Positions 9,901-16,528 of a stretch of 43,028 bases of DNA are shown here, one piece after another. The position numbers were made by a program, and so were the translations under genes. The notes below the pieces were generated by a model that worked only from the letters and a program-made list of their open reading frames with translations, did no database searches and had not been told where the DNA came from. Numbering within the stretch: the first letter of the stretch is position 1; each line of letters begins with the position of its first letter. This DNA is from Anaerolineaceae bacterium (GTDB taxonomy: Bacteria > Chloroflexota > Anaerolineae > JAAYZQ01): NCBI GenBank assembly GCA_012514775.1, contig JAAYZQ010000322.1, positions 1 through 43,028 on the forward strand, read 5' to 3'.

Positions 9901-10421
9901 TGTGGCGCCCCGAAATGGAGCGCGCGCTGGGGGGAGGGTACTCGGCGCTGCCCGAGGACGGACAGGGGGGCCTGGCCGTGCCCATCACGCTGCGCGGCCA
10001 GACGCTGGGTGTGCTCGGCGTCGAAGCGCCCCCCGGCAGCCGGCAATGGACGGAAGACGACCTGGCCCTCGTCCAGGCGGTCAGCGAGCAGTTGGCCCAG
10101 ACCCTCGAGGCGGCGCGCCTCTTTGCCGACACCCAACGCTCGGCCGAACGGGAACGCCTCATCGGCGAGATCACCTCGCGGATCCGGTCCTCTACCGACG
10201 TGCAGGCCATCCTGGAGACCACGGCCAGTGAGCTGGCCCGGGCGTTGGGTACGCCCCGGGCCCTGGTGCGCCTGGCAGCCGATGCCCTGCCCCCGGAGTC
10301 CGAGGAAGGGCATGTCCTGAGCGGAGCCGAAGGGCGTGTCCTGAGCGGAGCCGAAGGGCGTGTCCTGAGCGGAGGCGAAGGCGTGCCGGTGGACGAGGCT
10401 GTGCAGGAGGATGAAGCGTGA
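6945..10421 (+). CDS. Soluble multi-GAF array protein (five GAF domains plus half GAF)
   Basis: A cytoplasmic protein of about 1158 residues with no membrane segment. GAF domains occupy roughly 35-215, 218-382, 385-552, 555-728 and 748-918, followed by a linker (GYLRGAWQEHLRQ), a half GAF (about 1005-1062) and the closing module RIRSSTDVQAILETT. I choose GTG 6945 because AGGAGGTGAG at 6931-6940 is a near-perfect Shine-Dalgarno 4 bases upstream; the longer frame from ATG 6912 would put that site inside the gene. The start overlaps the upstream stop by 8 bp and the stop overlaps the downstream GTG (GTGA). The last ~35 residues contain three in-frame copies of a 24-bp repeat. No catalytic domain is present; likely a scaffold or multi-ligand sensor. 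Role inferred. Confidence 0.85.
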   Translation: MPEQARKERRTPRAGGKKETALSRRLAEETRRRARQLEAAAAISSAASSVLSVAELLPLAVELIRERFDLYYVGIFLLDTTPSPGDEAEGAEARGQAVLRAGTGPAGRAMLDQDYSLPVGSSSMIGACLADGRARIALDVGAEAVRFDNPFLPETRSEMALPLNSRGRVVGAMTIQSDRPSAFSPEDVAVLQTMADQLGNAIENARLFGERERRITELAMVNEIGRALSLALSLEDLFEIVHAQVSRLYDASNFYIATYEEGSEAWTSAFHVEGGERQALARYTIDRGLTGHIIRHRTPVLFANGREVQAFHEDRAIGILGQYACSWLGVPLLAANELLGVMAIQDYDKENAYGPDDLALFLTIGAQVAGALRNVRLLEESRRRARAQQLLFEVASAMTSVLDVDAVLREIVERVKESFDYFFVGIFLLEGDELAFRSGSAVGDSKQRFERGEVRMPLGGIGLTVAAFNQGQPLMVNDVTLDSRYSQGEGLEPVRAELDTPIKVKGRIIGVLSVQSDHVNAFSQEDVAILQSLANQAGAAIDNARLFAETEDALAETETLYNVSRLLAAAGDLQDIVAAVAEGMFLPGIDRAVLWSIERDEHERPIALSSIANWHSERGRRPLPVGARFGLSDFPAARLTLAPAPIFVQDVDADERLDAATRAALAQQDSRALAILPLWVGRRQSGLLMLVADKPHYFTAREIRPYRSLAGQLAIAVENRRLFQQTQQQLAEQAAAAEEQSRLAAELQARANELALLNEMGAALAAALDVESVVETVYRNTSRLLDTTNFYLARYDPETEEVWFPIMVEGNRRRPAAPRRKGAGLTEYVIRTGQPLLIEENLPERFREMGVMGVGPMALSWVGVPIKVGDRVLGVLALQSYDHPRHYGPRDCDLLLAIANQAAIALENARLFEETQAALAEVEKTHRGYLRGAWQEHLRQYRALNAGGLVYERLAPARQEEGGETSSRAVGGGKGPAGQVASVPDLWRPEMERALGGGYSALPEDGQGGLAVPITLRGQTLGVLGVEAPPGSRQWTEDDLALVQAVSEQLAQTLEAARLFADTQRSAERERLIGEITSRIRSSTDVQAILETTASELARALGTPRALVRLAADALPPESEEGHVLSGAEGRVLSGAEGRVLSGGEGVPVDEAVQEDEA
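10311..10382 (+). repeat. Three tandem 24-bp in-frame repeats (REP-like)
   Basis: Three head-to-tail units of 24 bp occupy 10311-10334, 10335-10358 and 10359-10382. The shared core is TGTCCTGAGCGGAGCCGAAG; the third copy has GGAGGCGAAGGC in its second half. They translate in frame as repeated VLSGAEG in the disordered tail of the GAF-array protein. TGTCCTGAGCG..GAAGG-type units are familiar as interspersed repeats that invade coding tails in some high-GC environmental bacteria; that statement is from general knowledge. A degenerate relative lies at 12878-12911. Confidence 0.8.
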
Positions 10422-13400
10422 CTGGATTGAGCCCCTCGGAAGCCAGGCTGCCCTCCGGCCAGCACGGCCAACGTCGCGGTGGTCGGGGGCTGGCCACCCG
10501 GTTGAGCCGGACCTTTGCCCTGTTGGCCGGCGCTTTGCTGTTGATCGTCGGCGTGCTCCTGACCGTCCTGAGCTACCGCATCCAACTCGAGCAGATCACC
10601 ATCCGCCAGCAAAAGACGGCCAATGAGGCGGTGCACGTGGCGTCGGCCTACCTGGTGCGCGCCCAGGACATGCTCTGGGCCTACGGGCATGCCGCCTCGG
10701 TACACTCGCTCCTGCTGCGCAGCATGGAAATTCAGCAGCAGCAGCTTCAGACCATCATTTCCCAATACCCCGACGTCTTCCAGGAGCTGACCCTCCTGAA
10801 CGACCAGGGCAGCGAGCTGGCGAGGGTCTCTATCGCCTATACTTATCCCGCCCAGGAGCTGGGTTCCTGGGCCGGCTCGCCCGCCCTGGAGCGGACGATG
10901 CACGGAGAGGTGTACGTCGCGAGCCAGGTTCGCCTGCCGGCCTATGCCGGCTACCCGACCATCCTGGTGGCCGTGCCCCTCGAGCAGCAGTACGACCGCT
11001 CCGGTACCCTTGCCGCCGACGTGAGTGTCAAGGGCATGTGGGACGCCATCGCCGGCGTCGAGGTGGGCGAAGCCGGCTACGCGTACATCGTCGACCGCCG
11101 CACGGGCCAGATCGTGGCCCATTCGAACATCAACCGCTTTTTGGCGCTGGAGGGGCAGACGCTGGACCACGTGCCCATCGTTCGCCACCTGATGGCCGTG
11201 GACGAAAACCTTGCCCTCCAGCCCGAGGCCCTTCCCCATCGCTACGTGGGGCTGTCCGACGAGCAGGTTATCGGTGCCGTGGCGGAATTTCCCAACACCC
11301 CCTGGGCCATGGTCGTCGAGCTGCCCACCACAGAGGCCATGGCCGGCGTGCGCAACATGGTCGTCGTTCTGGCCGTGCTGCTCGTCGTCGGGCTTCTGGT
11401 GGCAGGCGCCCTGGGGCTGGCCATTCCCCGGCGTCTCGTGGGTCCCCTCCTCGAAATCCAGCGCGGAGCCCAGACCCTCGGCGCGGGCAACCTCGACCAC
11501 GTCATCGACGTCCGCACCGGCGACGAGCTGCAAGACCTTGCCGAGAGCTTTAACCAGATGGCTGCCAACCTCCGCGCCTCCCGCGAGGAGCTGGAGCGCA
11601 GGGGCGCAGAGCTAGAGGTCCGCGTCGCCGAACGTACCCGCGAGCTGAGCGAGATCACGGCCCGGACCGAGCGCCGTGCCCTCCAGCTTCAGACCAGCGC
11701 CGAAGTGGCGCGGGCCATCGCCTCCATCCGCGAGCTGGACGAGCTGCTGCCCCACATCGCCCAGGCCATCAGCCAGCACTTTGGCTGGTACCACGCCGGC
11801 ATCTTCTTGCTGGAGGATGCACCCAGGCTGGGGGGTGGCGTCCATGGGGATGGCATGGGCAAGGGCGGGAAGGTGGCCGTGTTGGTTGCCGCCAGCAGCG
11901 AGGGAGGCCGCCGGATGATCGCCCGCGGCCACCGCCTTCGGGCCGGGGAGGAAGGCATCGTCGGTACCGTGGCGGCCCTGGGCGAGCCCCGCATCGCCCT
12001 GGACGTGGACCAGGATGCCGTCTACGTGACCGCGCCAGAGCTGGAGAGCACCCGCTCGGAGATGGCTCTGCCGCTGCGCACCCACTCCACGAGCGGTGGA
12101 GAGGCAGCCGGCGAGGAGTCTACCATCATCGGCGTCCTCGACATCCAGAGCCTGGAGCCCAATGCCTACGACCAGGAGGACGTCGCCCTCCTCAGCAGCC
12201 TGGCCGACCAGGTGGCCATCGCCATCGAAAACGCCCGGCTCTTTCGCGAGACCCAGCGCATGCTGGAGGACGTCCGGACCCTGCACCGCCAGATTGTCGA
12301 GCAGGAATGGGACAGAGTGGTCGCCGACGCAAGCCAGGAGGATCTGGTCTACGATTTTCGCCGCCCGGGCGCTCCTGCCCAGCCCGATCCCTGGCCTCCC
12401 GAGCTCGTCACCGCCCTTCGCCGGGGCCAGCCCGTGGCGGTCCCCGGCTCCGGGGAGGAGCAGGCCGTGACCCTGGCCGGCCAGGTGAGTCACTCGGGCC
12501 TGGCGGCCCCCATCAAGCTCCGCAACCAGGTCATCGGCGGGCTCGATCTGCAGGACGTCGACCCCGGCCGCCAGTGGACGGCCGACGAGATTGCCCTCGT
12601 CCAGACCGTCGCCGACCAGGTGGGCCTGGCCCTGGAGAACGCGCGCCTCCTGGCCGATACCCGCCGCCGTGCCGGCCAGCTCGCCACGCTCCATCGCGTC
12701 GGGCTCGACATCACCTCCGCCCTGGACCTCGACGGCGTGTTGCAGGCCCTCTACCGGCAGACGTGCCGCATCGTCGACGTCAGCCTCTTTGCCGTCGCGC
12801 TCTATGACCAGGGGAGCGAATTCATCGAATACCCGTTGGTGATGGGCGTCGATGGACCTCTTCAACTGCCCCCACCCGAGGAAGGGGCATCTACGGAGCG
12901 GAGCGAACGGGGGCGGCAGGACGTCTCGGCGAGGACGGGCCTCGCAGCCTATATCATAGAACAGGGCCAGCCCGTCCGCATCCCCGACCTTCTGGACCCG
13001 CCGCCGGAGCTGAAGGCGTGGCACCTGTGGCCCGCCGAACAGGCCACCCGCTCCTACGCCGGCATCCCCCTCGTCTTTCGCGAGCAGGTCTTCGGGGTCC
13101 TATCGGTGCACAGCGGCCGGCCCGGCGCCTACAGCCAGGAGGACCTCGAGCTGCTGACGACCATGACCAGCCAGGCGTCCATCGCCATCCAGAACGCCCG
13201 GGCTTACCGGCAGTTGATGGAGACCGCCGAGCAGCTCCGGGAGGTCGACCGCCTCAAGACCCAGTTCCTGGCCAACATGTCCCACGAGCTGCGGACGCCC
13301 CTCAACTCGATCATTGGCTTCTCCCGCGTCATCCTCAAGGGGATCGACGGCCCCCTGACCGAGCTTCAGGAAGCCGACCTCAGCTCGATCTATAACAGCG

Positions 13401-14389
13401 GCCAGCACCTCCTGGGGCTGATCAACAGCATCCTCGACATGAGCAAGATCGAAGCGGGCAAGATGGAGCTGGCCTTCGAGGAGGTGCGCCTGCCCCAGAT
13501 CCTGGACACCGCCATCAGCACAACGCGCGCCCTCATCAAGGACCGGCCCATCGAGCTGCGCGTGGAGGTTCCGCCGGATCTCCCGGTCGTCTGGGCGGAT
13601 CCCCAGCGGGTGCGGCAGATTCTCATCAACCTCCTGTCCAATGCCGCCAAATTCACCGAAGAGGGGCACATTACGTTGAGCGCCGGGGTCAAGGGCCACA
13701 CCGGGGAGTTTGTGCTCATCAGCGTCGCCGACACGGGCGTCGGCATCGATCCCCAGGCCCAACAGCGCCTCTTTATCCCCTTCCAGCAGGTGGATGCCTC
13801 TACGACCCGGCGAGCAGGTGGCACGGGCCTGGGCCTGGCCATCAGCCGCAGCTTTGTGCAGATGCACGGCGGCGAGATCTGGGTCGAGAGCCAGCCCGGT
13901 CAGGGTACCACCTTTCACTTTACCCTGCCGATCTATAGCGCGCTGCGTGGCTACGAGGTGCCTGAGGCCAGGATGCCCGCCTGGGAGGATCAGGCACAGG
14001 CTCCTGCCGGCAAGGAGCTCGTCCTTGCCGTCGACGACGATCCGGGGGTCATCACCCTCCTCAAGCGCTACCTGGAAAGCAACGGCTACCAGGTCGTGGG
14101 CCTCCTCGATTCGTCGGCGGCCCTCGACGTGGCCCGCAGCCTGGCCGCGCGACCCGAGGGCCAGGGTCCTTTGGTGGCCATCACCCTGGACGTCCTCATG
14201 TCGCGCATGGATGGCTGGCAGGTCCTCGAGGCGCTCAAGGCCGACCCCCAGACGGCCGGCATTCCCGTCATTCTGTGCAGCATCATGGAGGGGCTGGAGC
14301 GAGGGCTGAGCATGGGCGCAGCCGCCTGCCTGCAAAAGCCCATCACCCGCGACGATCTGCTGGCTGTCCTGAAAAAGGTCCAAAACTGA
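10418..14389 (+). CDS. Hybrid sensor histidine kinase (dCache-HAMP-GAF-HisKA-HATPase-REC)
   Basis: A 1323-residue inner-membrane kinase. TM1 is at about 28-52, an extracytoplasmic dCache-like region at about 58-304, TM2 at about 310-335, HAMP at about 334-390, GAF at about 420-610, linker plus half GAF at about 620-745, and a further GAF at about 750-930. The HisKA domain carries MSHELRTPLNSIIGF with phospho-acceptor His956. The ATPase domain shows the N box (INLLSNAAKF), G1 (VADTGVGID), F box (FIPFQQVD) and G2 (GGTGLGLAIS). The C-terminal receiver (about 1200-1322) has the acidic pocket AVDDDPG, Asp1258 in TLDVLMSRMDGW and the conserved Lys in CLQKP. It is the only kinase in the seven-gene run, so it is the likely transmitter for the GAF proteins before it. 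GTG 10418 overlaps the upstream stop (GTGA). Its receiver may relay phosphate, possibly to the receiver of the next gene; that step is inferred. Confidence 0.93.
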   Translation: MTGLSPSEARLPSGQHGQRRGGRGLATRLSRTFALLAGALLLIVGVLLTVLSYRIQLEQITIRQQKTANEAVHVASAYLVRAQDMLWAYGHAASVHSLLLRSMEIQQQQLQTIISQYPDVFQELTLLNDQGSELARVSIAYTYPAQELGSWAGSPALERTMHGEVYVASQVRLPAYAGYPTILVAVPLEQQYDRSGTLAADVSVKGMWDAIAGVEVGEAGYAYIVDRRTGQIVAHSNINRFLALEGQTLDHVPIVRHLMAVDENLALQPEALPHRYVGLSDEQVIGAVAEFPNTPWAMVVELPTTEAMAGVRNMVVVLAVLLVVGLLVAGALGLAIPRRLVGPLLEIQRGAQTLGAGNLDHVIDVRTGDELQDLAESFNQMAANLRASREELERRGAELEVRVAERTRELSEITARTERRALQLQTSAEVARAIASIRELDELLPHIAQAISQHFGWYHAGIFLLEDAPRLGGGVHGDGMGKGGKVAVLVAASSEGGRRMIARGHRLRAGEEGIVGTVAALGEPRIALDVDQDAVYVTAPELESTRSEMALPLRTHSTSGGEAAGEESTIIGVLDIQSLEPNAYDQEDVALLSSLADQVAIAIENARLFRETQRMLEDVRTLHRQIVEQEWDRVVADASQEDLVYDFRRPGAPAQPDPWPPELVTALRRGQPVAVPGSGEEQAVTLAGQVSHSGLAAPIKLRNQVIGGLDLQDVDPGRQWTADEIALVQTVADQVGLALENARLLADTRRRAGQLATLHRVGLDITSALDLDGVLQALYRQTCRIVDVSLFAVALYDQGSEFIEYPLVMGVDGPLQLPPPEEGASTERSERGRQDVSARTGLAAYIIEQGQPVRIPDLLDPPPELKAWHLWPAEQATRSYAGIPLVFREQVFGVLSVHSGRPGAYSQEDLELLTTMTSQASIAIQNARAYRQLMETAEQLREVDRLKTQFLANMSHELRTPLNSIIGFSRVILKGIDGPLTELQEADLSSIYNSGQHLLGLINSILDMSKIEAGKMELAFEEVRLPQILDTAISTTRALIKDRPIELRVEVPPDLPVVWADPQRVRQILINLLSNAAKFTEEGHITLSAGVKGHTGEFVLISVADTGVGIDPQAQQRLFIPFQQVDASTTRRAGGTGLGLAISRSFVQMHGGEIWVESQPGQGTTFHFTLPIYSALRGYEVPEARMPAWEDQAQAPAGKELVLAVDDDPGVITLLKRYLESNGYQVVGLLDSSAALDVARSLAARPEGQGPLVAITLDVLMSRMDGWQVLEALKADPQTAGIPVILCSIMEGLERGLSMGAAACLQKPITRDDLLAVLKKVQN
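12878..12911 (+). repeat. Degenerate REP-like copy inside a GAF domain of the hybrid kinase
   Basis: GAGGAAGGGGCAT followed by GGAGCGGAGCGAACGGG resembles GAGGAAGGGCAT...GAGCGGAGCCGAAGGG at the end of the preceding gene. In the kinase it encodes EEGASTERSERG, a polar loop not expected in a GAF core. I read it as an older insertion of the same repeat family; the similarity is by eye only. Confidence 0.45.
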
Positions 14390-14415
14390 TTCTACGTCGA
14401 AAGGTACACTGATAC

Positions 14416-16140
14416 ATGTCGAAAGCGTCCTGGATCTACTGCCCAGCCTGCCAATACCGCGAGGCCCTGAACTTTCGCCTCCTGGCCTGTCCCGCATGCG
14501 GCGGTCCGTGGCTGGACGTGGTATACGACTATGAATCCATCCGATCCCGCTGGCCCGCCCAATTGGCCCAGCGGCCCTTTAACATGTGGCGCTACTGGGA
14601 GCTGCTGCCCCTGCAGGACCCGGCCAACATCCTGACCATGGGTGAGGGAGGCACGCCGCTGCTGCACGCGACCAACCTGGGCATGATGCTCGGGCGGCCG
14701 CACATCTATATCAAGGACGAGCGACAGGGCCCCACGGGCTCGTTCAAAGATCGCCAGGCTGCCCTGGCCATCTCGGTCATGAAGGAGCAGGGCATAATCG
14801 AGGCGGTGGTGGCGTCTACGGGTAACGTCGCCATCTCCTATTCCGCCTACTCGGCCCTGGCCGGCATCAAGCTGTGGGCCTTCTTGACGAGCAGCGTGCC
14901 GGCGGAAAAGATGCGCGAGGTGGCCCTGTACGGCACCGATGTCATCAAGGTCACCGGCACGTACGACCAGACCAAGCAGGTGGCCGCCGACTTTGCCCGT
15001 CGCAAGAACCTGCACCTTGATCAGGGCCTGCGCAGCCTGGCCGCCAAGGAGAGCATGAAGACCCTCTCCTTCGAGCTTGCCGAGCAACTGGGCGACGCCA
15101 TGTCCGGCGGCTGTGCCATCCGCGGCATCCTGTCCGGCGGCTCCCCTGCTTCCCGGGACGGCGGCGGGGAGGCGGGCCGGCCTCCCTTCCGCGCGCCCGA
15201 CTGGTACATCCAGGCAGTGAGCGGCGGCCTGGGCCCTATCGGGGTGTGGAAAGGATTCAAGGAGCTGTATGACCTGGGCCTCGTGGACCGCCTTCCCAAG
15301 CTGGCCTGCATCCAGGCCAGCGGCTGCGCGCCCATGGCCAATTCCTTTGCCAAGGGCCTGGAGGTCGCCGAGCCGGTCACCAATCCGCGCACGGTCATCA
15401 CCACCGTGGCCACCGGCCAGCCCGGCATGGCCTACACCTACCTGCGCCGCATCATCCTGGAGCACGGGGGCACCATGGAAGCCGTCGGCGACGACGAGAG
15501 CTTTCGTGCCATGCACGTCATGGCCAAGATGGACGGGCTGTCTGTCGAGCCCGCCAGCGGCCTCGCCTTTGCCGGCCTGTTCAAGATGGTCAGCTCGGGG
15601 CTCATCGGCCCCGAGGACGTCGTGGTCGTCAACTGCTCGGGCCACACCTTTCCCGTCGAGAAGCACCTCCTGGGCGATACCTGGGCGCAAAGCGTGGACG
15701 TCGCCGAGGCAGGGCCCGCTCACCACGCCGAAGAGGGCATCCTCACCTCGCTGGATCGCCTCGACAACCGGATTCAGCGCATCGCCATTGTCGAGGACGA
15801 TCCGGATGCCCGGCGGCTCCTGCGCCGCGTGTTGCAGGCCCGGGGAGACTACCAGATCTTTGAGGCCGCCGGCGGCCGCGAGGGCCTGGAGCTGATCCAG
15901 GAGCAGCATCCCGACCTCGTCCTCCTGGACCTGATGATGCCCGAGATGGACGGCTTTGACGTCATCGAAGCCATCCGCGCCCGCAAAGACCTGGCCGACA
16001 CGCGGATCATTGTCATCACCGCCAAGACGCTGACCAGCAGCGAGCGGCGCCGCCTGAGCGGCCAGATCGAGTCTCTGTTGCACAAGGGCTCGTTCCTGGA
16101 CGACGACCTTCTGGAACAGATTCTGTCGACCTTGCGTTGA
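14416..16140 (+). CDS. thrC: Threonine-synthase-like PLP enzyme fused to a response-regulator receiver domain
   Basis: A 574-residue fusion. Residues 9-34 form a CxxC...CxxC zinc ribbon, as in class II threonine synthases. Residues about 50-445 are a fold-type II PLP enzyme: GEGGTPLL substrate loop, Lys111 in GPTGSFKDRQ (Schiff-base lysine), ASTGNVAIS phosphate/PLP loop and AVSGGLGPIGVWKG. A Gly/Arg/Pro-rich insertion of about 20 residues (near 240-262) interrupts the segment before DWYIQAVSGG. Residues about 455-574 are a complete receiver: IVEDDPDA acidic pocket, Asp505 in VLLDLMMPEMDG, Thr in VITAKT and Lys in LHKGSF. The stand-alone enzyme converts O-phosphohomoserine to threonine. The gene follows the hybrid kinase by 26 bp, so phosphorylation of Asp505 by that system is the obvious hypothesis. 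All key residues of both halves are intact. Confidence 0.9.
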   Translation: MSKASWIYCPACQYREALNFRLLACPACGGPWLDVVYDYESIRSRWPAQLAQRPFNMWRYWELLPLQDPANILTMGEGGTPLLHATNLGMMLGRPHIYIKDERQGPTGSFKDRQAALAISVMKEQGIIEAVVASTGNVAISYSAYSALAGIKLWAFLTSSVPAEKMREVALYGTDVIKVTGTYDQTKQVAADFARRKNLHLDQGLRSLAAKESMKTLSFELAEQLGDAMSGGCAIRGILSGGSPASRDGGGEAGRPPFRAPDWYIQAVSGGLGPIGVWKGFKELYDLGLVDRLPKLACIQASGCAPMANSFAKGLEVAEPVTNPRTVITTVATGQPGMAYTYLRRIILEHGGTMEAVGDDESFRAMHVMAKMDGLSVEPASGLAFAGLFKMVSSGLIGPEDVVVVNCSGHTFPVEKHLLGDTWAQSVDVAEAGPAHHAEEGILTSLDRLDNRIQRIAIVEDDPDARRLLRRVLQARGDYQIFEAAGGREGLELIQEQHPDLVLLDLMMPEMDGFDVIEAIRARKDLADTRIIVITAKTLTSSERRRLSGQIESLLHKGSFLDDDLLEQILSTLR

Positions 16141-16160
16141 GGATTGGGCCAGCGTTCGAT

Positions 16161-16189
16161 TTGCATTCTAGGCGTGCAGATGTTATAAT
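16161..16189 (+). promoter_or_regulatory. Sigma70-type promoter of tRNA-Val
   Basis: TTGCAT at 16161-16166 and TATAAT at 16184-16189 are separated by exactly 17 bp. The tRNA begins 13 bp after the -10 box. Confidence 0.75.
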
Positions 16190-16201
16190 GCTGGACGCAA
16201 A

Positions 16202-16275
16202 GGGCGAGTAGCTCAGATGGTTAGAGCGCGTGTCTCACATACACGAGGTCAGGGGTTCAAGTCCCTTCTCGCCCA
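16202..16275 (+). tRNA. tRNA-Val (anticodon CAC)
   Basis: A full cloverleaf: 7-bp acceptor stem GGGCGAG/CTCGCCC, D arm GCTC/GAGC, anticodon stem CGTGT/ACACG with loop CTCACAT (anticodon CAC, reading GUG), T arm AGGGG/CCCTT with TTCAAGT loop, discriminator A at 16275. The CCA end is not encoded (CCT follows), so it must be added enzymatically. GUG is a frequent codon in this GC-rich genome. Confidence 0.96.
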
Positions 16276-16291
16276 CCTCCTAGGCCGATAG

Positions 16292-16334
16292 CCGTGGCCG
16301 TGCTGGCGGAATGCCTGGCAGGCCACGGTTTGTT
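16292..16334 (+). terminator. Terminator-like hairpin after tRNA-Val
   Basis: CCGTGGCC (16292-16299) pairs with GGCCACGG (16321-16328) and is followed by TTTGTT. The loop contains a smaller GGC/GCC stem. The remaining bases up to 16516 show no gene and no clear promoter. Confidence 0.55.
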
Positions 16335-16528
16335 GTAAGAGGTGCCCTGGCGAACGCGAACGCGTCGCCATTGGATGCGTGCTTCTGACCGGCTCGCACA
16401 AGCCCACCGGCCTGCCCTGTAACACGCCCCCGACGGCCAGGCTAGTGGTGCCCTGAGCGGGCAGCAAGCACGTGGAACAGCCTGGAGCTCGCACGCCGGC
16501 ATGATGCGCGGACCTTGGAGAGGCGCAG

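Noticed and set aside
10311..10382. CRISPR-like array
   Set aside because: The three units are contiguous without spacers and in a coding frame; no cas genes are present.
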